A DNA stretch of 64,000 nucleotides from Apostichopus japonicus (Eukaryota > Echinodermata > Holothuroidea > Aspidochirotida > Stichopodidae): positions 1,279,501 to 1,343,500 of the forward strand of contig NC_092572.1 in NCBI RefSeq assembly GCF_037975245.1, read 5' to 3'. A model generated the notes under the pieces. The model did not search any database. It was not told the origin of the DNA and saw nothing but the letters and a program-made list of their open reading frames with translations. This document shows, one piece after another, positions 36,915 through 47,300 of this stretch. How positions within the stretch are numbered: the first letter of the stretch is position 1; every line of letters begins with the position of its first letter. A program made the translations under genes and the position numbers.

Positions 36915-37694
36915 CAGGGACGTAGCCAGGGGGGGGGGTGTGGGCATGGGAGCAACTGCTCCCCCCTTTCAGTGTCGAAAAAAAGTTTTTTTTTGTTGCA
37001 TGGTATTTTGTCAGTGCTGTTTTGATCTTGAATACTCGTCAGCTTCGTTAACTCGATTATAACCAAAGTAACATTCAGGCCTGTTGATTCAGCTACTTTG
37101 TTTGGCAGATGCTATTAGCTAAATTTAGCCTATGCCCTATTACCATCCTACAGTTGGCCACTGCGTAATAAAATACATACAGCCTACCTAATCGATGAAG
37201 TGTCACGACCTTATGCACAACGACGACGACAACGTGCGCTCTCAACCTTTTTATGATTCGTCATTAGTTGTAGCACGAACAGCATGTTAAAAAAACTAAG
37301 CTAGCAATCGTACGCGCTACGCGCTTCTTATAAATCATTGTTACACTGCTAAATATGAAAGTTTATTTTGTCCAATATTTTTTAAGGTCGTCAAATGTAT
37401 TAAATTTCTGACATTGGACAACAAACAATAATCATCCTACTGGAAAAATTGTAAAAGAGCAATATGTTTGTCTTTCTGATATAATATGTAAACGAACATG
37501 TACAAATATAATTCAAACCGGAAATAGAATCTGCTGATAATATGATATCATATGATAATGATGAAACTGGCGAAACATTGCACCAGATCGCATCTAAGGA
37601 CATTCAATTGTTCGAAACATGCTCCCCTTAGACCCTCCCCATGTCAATCGCAAAATCCCCCCCCCCCCCTTGCAAATTCCTGGCTTCGTCGCTT
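36915..37694. mobile_element. hAT-type non-autonomous element (MITE)
   Basis: Starts CAGGGACGTAGCCAGG and ends with the degraded inverse CCTGGCTTCGTCGCTT, each next to a long G or C run. An 8-bp direct repeat GTGTAGAA flanks it (36907-36914 and 37695-37702), the duplication size of hAT transposons. The 780 bp inside carries no transposase. It inserted just upstream of gene B. Confidence 0.8.
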
Positions 37695-37702
37695 GTGTAG
37701 AA

Positions 37703-39270
37703 AACAATCACTGGTACACTGGACCAAAATAAGTGTCCACTTCCGTACAACTATATGGGAAAGGAGATCATCGAAAACAGAAAATACAAGAAACTGCTAG
37801 CAAACTAAGAGGGAAGACAAAATGTTAGCAAACTACATATATACTGCAAGGATGGCTTAAAAGTATAACAATGGTAGGTAATCAGTATTGAGGTGAAAAG
37901 GATGGACATGGGATTAGAAAGGAATGTGCAAGTAAATGGTGCCAATGCGTTGAGTCCACAGGCTGTCTTTGCCGAGGCGAACTGTATCGCGGGATACATT
38001 ACTTCTTGTCTGGGACGGACCAACATACTTATTGAAGTTAACGTTTTGTTAAGGTATGTACTGAAATGAAAACAAATGATTTATTACGCCACGTTTGGTT
38101 AAGCCCATTATCCTTTTGTTACCTCTTGTCAAACCTATTATAACTTGTTACAAAGAAACGGCTGATTTAACATGCATACTCTCAACTGTTCACATTAAAT
38201 TGGCGTACAACTGATAAATTCATTTAGGTTTCATATAGACCACCGTTTTAGCAATAGTGTACCTGAATTATGCAAGATATACGATTTCTGCAAGATACGT
38301 GTGTGTTAGATTAAATTTCAATGTTCTTCGAACAGCGACCCAGTATTGCAGTGCGTCGCAATCAGCGTAATTGTTTGAACATTGAAATGCCTGTATGATT
38401 CCAAGCAAGGAGAGGGTTTAATTTCCATTTGCCTGCAATGAAATATTCTCAGGTGGTTTATTTTTAACTCTCTTCACATTCATCTAATGCAATTATATTT
38501 GATGTACGTCTTGCGATTTTGTCTTCAATATTCCAACAATCATTTAAGGTGCTTTATCTTATAGGCAAACATTTAAACCTTTTCCTTTTTTAGAGTATGG
38601 TTTGCGATTAAGTGATCCTCGCGTAAAATTTCAGTCAGTCTGACAGTCGCATGAATACTTACAAATTTTAACCTCTTATTTAAATAAGTTGGGTGACTTT
38701 TATTTATCGCAAACGTAACCTAAGTTAACATATTTAAAATAATGTCCAACCTGGCCTCTTTAGTTCTGATTCAAAGGACTTTTCGTAATTTGGCAAAACT
38801 TTGGCGTAACCTCATCACACCAACAATTCCCTAGGTGTATTATGCAAAGATTTGTGTTATTCCAGTAATGGAGGAACTTGTAAACATAATATGGTGATGC
38901 CATATGGACAATATGTTACAAGGAGCAACAACCGGCAGATTGCAAAGTTCAAGTGGATTGATAAACAACTGTTTTGCCTTATCGTTAAACGGGATTGCAA
39001 GTGCAGGTCAAAACAATTACCCAGGACTGATCTAGATGTTACACCGAGTTATCAATGCCAAACATGAAGGAACTATTATTTCTTTCAAGATGTACTGATG
39101 GCACTAGATTACGTATTAATACTTATATGCACTTAAATAGGTAAAATACTGCATGGACTCTCCATCTCGCGCTTGTTATTAAAAATAAGAATCTCTTATA
39201 GAGCGTTTTCATACACTGAACGCGTTTTGTTTAACTTGGCCGATCGCTCCTGATCGGCGCTCCTGATAGA
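37703..39270. other. Intergenic DNA, nothing recognised
   Basis: No gene, domain or element identified between the hAT-type MITE and the repeat-armed element. Confidence 0.4.
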
Positions 39271-39274
39271 AATA

Positions 39275-40725
39275 TAGCAGTTGACCCTGGTGGAAATTCC
39301 AGTTGAAATTTTGAACTGGGTTCAACTGGAATTTTCTATACGGAAATTGGCCCAAATGTGAACTAGGTTGAACTGGGTGAACTGGGGTTCCCAACTGATT
39401 CAACTATGTTTTACTGGGTCCAACTGGTACAGCTATGTTTTACTGGGTCCAACTGGTTCAAGTTCAGCTATGTTTTACTGGGTCCAACTGGTTCAACTAT
39501 TTTTACTGGGTCCAACTGGTTCAACTATGTTTTACTGGGTCCAACTGGTTCAACTATGTTTTACTGGGTCCAACTGGCTCAACTATGTTTTACTGGGTCA
39601 ACTATGTTTTACTGGGTCAACTATGTTTTACTGGGTCAACTATGTTTTACTGGGTTCAACTGGGTCAACTATGTTTTGCTGGGTTCAACTGGGTCAACTA
39701 TGTTTTACTTTTTATATGTTTAAATAGTTTTAATAATATAAAGATACTGCTAGATCACAAGGAGGGAACTTAGCCGCGGCAATAATTTAAAATTGTTGAC
39801 AAAATCAGTTACAAATGCGATTATTCTGCGAAGCTTCTGTTGGCGTATGTGGTTTGCGGATTCGGAATTGATAAATTTAGCGCTGACGCAAGGGACAAAT
39901 GTCAAATTTCAAATTAAGTTGGATCATACTATTTTGCACTAGGAAGGCATTTTGCCTACCAATTGTTCAAATCGTCGAAAAAAGTATAACATAATTTTTT
40001 TTTTCAAATTTATTTAATAGGAAATATTTCATATTTTTAATCATTGCTGTAAAAAAATGTAATCGTTTAATCATAACTGTGATAAATATGACAAAGATTT
40101 ATTTTACACCCCTCATAAGTTGGCTAATTTAGCATTTTCAATATATTACGATTACTGCTTACGAACTTACATTATAATATTCTCGATAATTACGCCTAAA
40201 ATAAAAGCAGTCAACATAGTCCAAACCCAGTTGGGCCAGTGTGAAACCTAGTTCAACCCCTACAGGGCAAGTTCACCAGTAAACATAGTTCAAACCCAGT
40301 CGAGCTTGTGCAAACCAGTGAAACCTAGTTAAAACCCAGCTGGGTCTGTTCAAAAGCCAATAATCCAAACCCAGTTGGGCCAGTGCAAAACCAGTTGAAA
40401 CCTAGTTCAACCCCAACAGGGCAAGTTCACCAGTCAACATAGTTCAAACCCATTAGGGCTATTGCAAAAACCAGTGAAACCTAGTTGAAGCCCAACTGGA
40501 TCAGTTCAAACATAGTTCAAACTCAGTTGGGCCTGAACAAACCCAGTTGAACATTGTGTAAACACAGTTGAACCTAGCTCTTGTACAGCATAGCCCAGTT
40601 GGAACCCAGTAAGACCCAGTTAAACACAGTTAAAAACCAGTTTAACATAGTAGGCCCTAGTAGAACCTAGTTGATTTTTTAACTGGGTTCTACTGGAATT
40701 TCTACCAGGGAACTAGAACGTTCAC
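39275..40725. mobile_element. DNA element with tandem-repeat inverted arms
   Basis: Left arm (about 39280-39715): CCCTGGTGGAAATTCCAGTT, then many units of about 28 bp (ttttactgggtccaactgg), then shorter 17-bp units. Right arm (about 40205-40715): the same text inverted (ccagttgggcc, aacatagttcaaacccag), ending ggaatttctaccaggg. The ends are inverted repeats, so this looks like a foldback-type DNA element whose arms grew by repeat expansion. The 0.5-kb centre is AT-rich with no transposase. Open frames in the arms (repeats such as FYWVQL) are by-products of the repeat. Confidence 0.65.
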
Positions 40726-42004
40726 ATGTTAAGTTTTGTCAAAGTGTTTAGTATGATGTCTGAGGATAAAACTCAAGCTAAGGTCATTCTTAGGTCTTCA
40801 TTAAATGTGTTTAGACATGAGAGAGGGTATCGTGGATTGTCCTCTTTCTGCTTTATGTGTTGGTTTATAATCCTGAAGATCCCAAATACATATTACGTCA
40901 CGTAATCAAAGTACAATACAATTCGTGAAAACATGGGACCAAAGTGATATGATATTGGAAGAAACCCTGCAGCATTCCTGCATATGGAGACATCAGCTTT
41001 TACAGTGAATATATTATTTTTTCTATAAAAGAAACTTATGCCACTCTGTAATGACGTTTACTGTAATGATGATGTTTTAACTGTTGTTATGTGTGATGTT
41101 ATAAATGCGTTATCGCGTAATAACGTTACAATTGACCATTCTGTGACACTGAGTATGTGACACAGAGTGACATAGGTCAGAAACTTTTAAGGTGTTGTAG
41201 TCGATGCCTTTGCACATGTTGTTGATGTTTTTGCTTTACCCTAGTACACGTGTCCTATTAAGAAATATTTTTTATATCATTTCCAAACAACACGAAATAA
41301 GAAGTGAAATGCATCATGTAATGACACGTCTGTGAAAGAAACTAACACAAGGTTGTCCATTCCACTTCCAGGCACACATCAACTCAAAGATCTGCTTCAC
41401 AGAAAAAAATAAAAAAAACGTAAAGGATACTAATAAAATCGAATATTTGTCAGTATAGCGTAAAAGGAAGCAATTTATACTAAGAAAATCTGTCTAGCTC
41501 TGTGTTCAGGTAATTCAAGTATGATATTGAGTGGAGTCAAATGTGTGGTAATGGGGGGGGGGGTACCTAAAGCTCCCTTTGGCTGATTGATCCAGATCCA
41601 GATACAAAGGAAGTATTTCATAAAGGTGGAACTGTACTTCGGCCATTGTAGTCGACTCCTATGTAGATGTGTTTCGAGTGCACTCTTAGAATTAATAACA
41701 TTTAAACGAGCATTCAAGTAACTCACGTAGCTATAAACCCAATATTTTCCTAATAAATGAAAATTAACTCCCACATGTACCCGATTGCTTTAATTATTGA
41801 AATGAATATTTATGGACGGGCAACATGTGGATGAAGTGTTTTATAATATATGGGGTGCTGTGGTGGGATTATTGACGCCAACCACCATGTATAGGTATCT
41901 TAAGAATGTATCTACTTATGAGTCTCCTTAAGTATGAAGGCTTCTCACCGGAAGCAAATGACGTCAAATGGTGCATTCTGAATCATACTTAGACTCTAAG
42001 TTAC
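40726..42004. other. Intergenic DNA, nothing recognised
   Basis: No gene seen. It includes a run of G at about 41552-41562 and short homopolymer tracts. Confidence 0.35.
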
Positions 42005-42610
42005 GACTACCTTTCGTTAATTACTTGTTACTCAATTACAAAAAACAAATCTCAGATGTACGTTTGGATTCTGAAAATCATGTTCCAATTTTCCCTACAT
42101 GATGTAATACATACACTGATTATCAAAATGGTATAATTTATTTACAATGATCTTAATCAACCTTTTGTTAATTACCTGTTACTTAATTTTGAAAAAAAAT
42201 TCCCAGATGAAGGTTTGGATTCTGAAAATCATGTTTAAGTATTCCCTACATGATGTTATACATACACTGAATATCCAAATAGTATAACGTATTTACAATG
42301 ATTTTAATTTACCTTTAATTAATTACCTGTTACCTAATAAAACAAAATCTCAGTTGTAGGTTTGGATTCTGAAAATCCTGCTCAAATGTTCCCTACATGA
42401 TATAATACATACACTGATCCTCAAAATGGTATAACTTATTTACAATGATCTTAATCTACCTGTTGTTAATTACCTGATACTTTTTTTTCTTTTTTTTATT
42501 TCAGATTACAATTGGATTCTGAAAATCACGTTCATGCATCCCTACATGATATACGACACGATACATGATACATGATATATGATTACATACACTGATTATC
42601 AAAACGGTAT
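42005..42610. repeat. Tandem repeat, four units of about 150 bp
   Basis: Four diverged units start near 42007, 42157, 42308 and 42456. Each has gttaattac.tgtta, then ttggattctgaaaatca, then ccctacatgat and acatacactgat. It is a local satellite-like array with no coding content. Confidence 0.75.
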
Positions 42611-43250
42611 CACTTATTTGTAAAGATTTATTTTAATCGGTAAATAAGAAGAGAGGCAGAGACGCCGATGCCAGTTGAGACCGTCATTCATCAAACGTGA
42701 TGGATTAATTTGTAGATGTATTTCTTTAAATCTAACTGGATACTAGAATAACGTTGTGTAAGGTGACTACATCAACCTCAAACGATGTGCGAAGTGGCAT
42801 TTTACAATATGCTAGGTGTATTTTTACGCAAACTCATAAGCTAATTGTAATGAGCGTTATTTTTATTTGGCTACACGGTTTCTAAGCATGCTTGTGCGTC
42901 GGGATCATGTTCAAGCATCCTCAGTCACTGAGTAGACTCCACAAGTTTCGGCTGTTGTCATCTCTCCTCTGAATTGCTCCACCTAGTTTTTCCCGAATAA
43001 TAGTTATACGTTTCCTTCCTCATAACACGCTGCAGATAATATAAAGCAATATTGCCCTCATTAATTAATCATTACATCATTATAATTTTAACGTATTTAG
43101 ACAGACAGGAATAGTGGCGAAATGGAACTTCGTGCCCACTGACTTGTATAAGATACCTTGACGACCAATCATGCATACTTTGCCAATATATTAGGGATTG
43201 ATTTGAGTGATAATATGATAATATGACTCACTTCACACGTTATAGAAAAT
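42611..43250. other. Downstream flank of gene C, nothing recognised
   Basis: No exon or element identified here. A further exon of gene C is expected in this direction because its last visible exon ends at a strong splice donor, but I could not find it. Confidence 0.35.
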
Positions 43251-43253
43251 ATA

Positions 43254-43256
<3 letters not shown>

Positions 43257-43345
<89 letters not shown>
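43257..43345. repeat. (TA)n microsatellite
   Basis: About 90 bp of uninterrupted TA dinucleotides beside the last visible exon of gene C. Similar TA runs lie at about 45557-45614, 45804-45872, 51770-51803 and 52199-52305. Confidence 0.95.
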
Positions 43346-43350
<5 letters not shown>

Positions 43351-44313
43351 TATGAGGCCATTGCTCAGAATATAATGAGGACTTACTTATCTTAAAAGAT
43401 TTCCCTTCAAATGGTCGAAAAATGTTGATATAATCAGACTTTTGTAGTTTGACATTTTCGAAGATCAGGTCTGTTTCTATGTCCGGCAAAGTTTTATATA
43501 TTGATGGCGGAAAATCACCACGGAAAGTCAATTTGCCCAGAATAACCTTTGCAATAAAAGCAAAAATGTAAGAAACACATCAAAATCTTTGCAAAGGCAA
43601 AGTAATACTGTTACATGTAGGCAATGTATGGTGTTACAGATCCCATCCCAGTATTTGTGGATATATAGGTTTTCATATATGCATTCAATGCCTCGCGGGT
43701 ACAACGCCTAATATATTTTATCTGTTTTAAATGGTAAGTTTGTTAAACACTCGCTTGACCTCTTACTGTTAACCCAATGGTGCACTATAAATATGATACC
43801 CATGCACACATCCACCAAGTTAAAATCAATCGTTCTAAGGTTTTGAACTCGTGACACCCGTTTTGGGGAATGATGTTGGAATAATTTTAGAGCCAAAATT
43901 AGAAGAATTTGTTCGAAAGAGTACAATCTCTCACCAAAATCACAGTACTTGTATAGATGAGATAAATTTGACTGTTAACAATATCGAAAGTGTTATGATA
44001 CTTTGAAATCATAACTAAACACGGATATAAAAAAGGTTTCATCGGAGGAGCACAATCCCAACACTTCCCTTCAGCATCGAGACAGCCTGATCCAAGGATT
44101 ATACCTCCCTAAACTCGCAACAAGGCTACTGGACCTAAAGTGGTTTGGTGGATTTCAACAGTACCTATGTATTATTTATGTAGTAACATAAGTTGGTAGT
44201 TAACTACAAAGGCAGTGGAATTATTTCTAATTTATTTTTATGAAACGGGTAACAACTTTACTAGCAAACATGTTGAGGTTGAGAACAATATACACAAAAT
44301 ATGGAATACTTAC

Positions 44314-45485
44314 ACCAGACCTTTTGCAGGAGGTACACACATCTTTCACCAGGTCTTCACTGTAGCCAGGTGCTTCTCTGTCAAATACTACGTCCTTTCT
44401 TTCGAATTTTCGACACCAATTGTCTATGTTCCAGTATTTCCATAGCTTCCAAAAGACGTACACGTTATCAGTTAGAGAAAAGTTTAAACTGATATTTTGA
44501 TAACAATATTCTTTTGTAAATGATCCTTGAAACAGCAAAAATAAGATTTGAGTCAACAGGGGCGATTTTTTGACATTGCTATCAATTTGAAAGATATTTT
44601 TCCAAATTGCCTCCATGGATTCAGTTGGATTTTTTTCCCCGCCAAGATCCTGGATTCTAGACGGGTCAATATCGGTAATGGTGTTTTTCTAGTGGGTATT
44701 TCTTTGGGAATCAGTAAAACCGTTCAAATTAACTGACGTATATTCTGTTTTAAATAATGATATACTGCTTTTGTTTAGACGAACCGTTGCCCAGACTTTC
44801 AATCTTGGGAAACTATTTAATTCGTTATTCAGGAGATTTCCTACAGTTAGTGTGTTGTTTCTTGATGTTTTAGTTGCAGAATCGTTTTCCAACTTTAAAT
44901 GGGAAAGTCCATCAAGAAGCACGAGGGTATCCCTCTGTCGCAGGGCACAGGACAAAGCTTCTACAGACTGAATTTGCCCATTCGTAGCTTTTACTACTTC
45001 CTCCAAAATACAGCTGTTTCTAGATAAACCGTGAAGCTTGATATATATTAGGATAACATCATTCAGAATGATCTTCGTCGCCCACTGCTGTAGTACGTAT
45101 TGCAATAAGTACGTTTTACCAAATCCTTCTTCACCAATAATGAGAACACGTTCATTGTTATCGAAGAATTTTTCGTGAAGTATTTCGTCGCTGGTAGACT
45201 TTCGTTCTTCTTCCTGCACACGTGTTATCACGCAGTCACATGTTGTGTATAAGGATTGCTTTCCTTCTTTGCGGTAAGGTTTCTTCAAAACTTCTTCTAC
45301 TGTCTCTACACTTTCCGTCACTGCTGTATTTTCTCTCACTGCTGTATTTTCCGTCACTGTTGTATTTATCGTCCCTAATGTAATTTCTGTCACTGATGAA
45401 CTTTCCGTCATTGCTGTATATTCTGTCACTGATGTATTTTCCGTCAATGTTGTATTTTCTATTACTGCTGTATTTTCTGTCCCTA
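44314..45485 (-). pseudogene. NACHT exon of gene C, with in-frame TAG
   Basis: After a 10-unit hexapeptide repeat and TVEEVLKKPYRKEG come TTCDCVITR, TSDEILHEKFF, an intact Walker A GEEGFGKT, Walker B LVLLDGLS, KVWATVRL and LNGFTDSQRNTH, then TAG. The same frame then continues without another stop for 125 codons (ESMEAIWKNIFQI, DVCTSCKRSG) to the donor GGT|GTAAGT at 44314. The exon is 1172 nt and phase-consistent. One substitution therefore accounts for the break. It is clearly more diverged than A and B are from each other. Confidence 0.8.
45304..45483 (-). repeat. Coding 18-bp minisatellite (hexapeptide repeat)
   Basis: Ten in-frame 18-bp units at the start of the NACHT exon of gene C encode variants of VTENTA (for example VTENTA, VTEYTA, VRENTA). 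Genes A and B lack this insertion. It lies just inside the membrane and would form a Thr/Glu-rich linker. Confidence 0.85.
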
Positions 45486-45562
45486 CTGGTAGAATGCTCG
45501 ATACTGATAATACTTAAGATGAATATAAGATAATATATAATATCATTAATTATATATGTATA

Positions 45563-45620
<58 letters not shown>

Positions 45621-45699
45621 GATATACATCATTTTCACTTGATTCGCGATATTTTGAATAAAATGACGCTATTGTTCATAATAAAATGTTAATAGTGTA

Positions 45700-45802
45700 T
45701 AATAATCTTAAAAGATTTCCCTTCAAATGGTCGAAATATTTTGTTATAATCTTGCTTTGATAGTTTGACACTTTCAATGATCAGGTCTGTTTTTATGTCC
45801 GG

Positions 45803-45805
<3 letters not shown>
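45700..45805 (-). pseudogene. Duplicated fragment of the C-terminal exon
   Basis: Reads PDIKTDLIIESVKLSKQDY and IFRPFEGKSFK, closely matching the exon at 43546-43387. It is cut off on one side by a TA microsatellite and lacks the splice donor. It sits in the intron between the transmembrane and NACHT exons of gene C, so it is a stray copy carried with neighbouring TA-repeat DNA. Confidence 0.7.
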
Positions 45806-45873
<68 letters not shown>

Positions 45874-46569
45874 CCCTCAAGAGATCATAGAAATCAGCTT
45901 ACTTTTGTTGTAAGCTTCGTCAAGACACATTACAAGCAGCATTCCCAAAAAAACACCGAACAATAAAACGTCTACCAACAGCAATATCACATCGGTGTCG
46001 CTCCAATGTTGAATAGAGAATTTCGGCCATAGCTTCGTTGATGTACCATGTGATTGACCTTATAAACAAGCATAAAGTTTTGGAAAAAATCTTCTGTACC
46101 GCAGCAAATAATATGTGGTGAAATATATTTCGTTTGTGTTTAAAAATACTTGTCAATCACGACGCTTGAGTACTTTGATGTTCCGTTTTATTTGTTGAAA
46201 AATGCACATCTATAGCAATTCAAAAGTAAAGGGTATCTTCCTGTGTGATTTATTTATAAACAATAATTTAAATCCAAAGAAATTGGTATAAAACAACAGA
46301 ATAATAATAGGCTTATCACTGCAGGTGATCATTCTCTGACATTGAGTTATCATCACACATGTAGTATATTTCGCATTCCGCCGTCGAATTAACTACAAAA
46401 TAACACAGCAAGATGTTGAATTCATTTGTAATGATAGGTGATATGAGTATGGTCAAATTCAAATCTTGAGGTAAATCAATTACATTTAGAGAGAAATCGT
46501 CAAGTTGCTATGTCGATATTTCAAGAGAAGTTGCTGAATTGTAGAGACAACTTTTCCAATTATATATAT

Positions 46570-47240
46570 TGTTATGTAACCCACTTATTCATCTACCCTA
46601 TTTCGTAATATAAGTTACCATTCAAGTCTCCGAGTCTTCCGATTGTTACGATCCCAGATGCGCTCACGCATTCTATATAACTGGAACTCGCCAACAAAGT
46701 GTTTCTGCGGACTTCATGAATATTCATAACTTACTGGAACATTCCTTTACACTCCGGGGATAAAAGCCACAGACGCCCGATTGAGCGCGCTCTCCGTTTT
46801 CTCCGTTCGTTCCGTTCAGAGGTTGCCACACCTCTGATGGTTCCTTGGCATCGATTACTGTGCCCATTTTAAACACAGTATATATTTAACTCTATACTTT
46901 TGTCGGAACTCCGACCTACTCACTCTAATGGATTCACGTCGCTCTATCTGAACTTTATCTACATCCAGCCGAACTACTTCTAAAGCAAACCTGGACACTA
47001 TCCGCCTAGCACTATAAGGTAACTCAAGAAATAAGCAGAAACTCTCCCCCCGGTTCTCCAAGTCCAGAAAGACGTTAATTGAATTAAGAATCTATAGTTA
47101 TGTATTATGTTCATATTTATACTTTGTTCTGCCATGTAAATAGCTTATTAAATGCTTTAAACTTACTTTCATCCTCGTGTTCTCCTTTTTATGTCACGTG
47201 ATCTGTTCTCCACATTAAGTCTGAGAACGGTCACGTAACA
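46570..47240 (+). repeat. 5' LTR of the gypsy element
   Basis: 671 bp, TG...CA ends. Contains gggataaaagcc, a plausible TATA-type promoter, at about 46758. Confidence 0.9.
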
Positions 47241-47300
47241 AAATTGGGGGCCTATCCGGGAAGTTGAATTAGACGAACTTCCTTAATTCAGACATCCATT

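Noticed and set aside
39368-39773. Three overlapping open frames with repeats such as FYWVQL and GSNWF
   Set aside because: They are translations of the tandem repeat in the left arm of a foldback-type element in all three frames, with no independent sign of coding.
42005-42610. CRISPR-like array
   Set aside because: The units are about 150 bp, diverged along their whole length and lack conserved short repeats with unique spacers; this is a eukaryotic tandem repeat.
43169-43400. Protein with a long alternating Tyr-Ile stretch
   Set aside because: The stretch is a translated TA microsatellite; the real exon ends at the donor at 43387.
45236-45583. Open frame rich in DRKYSSD-like repeats
   Set aside because: It is another frame of the 18-bp coding minisatellite of gene C, and its upstream part is TA repeat.
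45920-46156. Minus-strand open frame of 78 codons over the gene C TM exon
   Set aside because: A different frame of the same DNA gives a clean membrane helix with matching acceptor, donor and phase.
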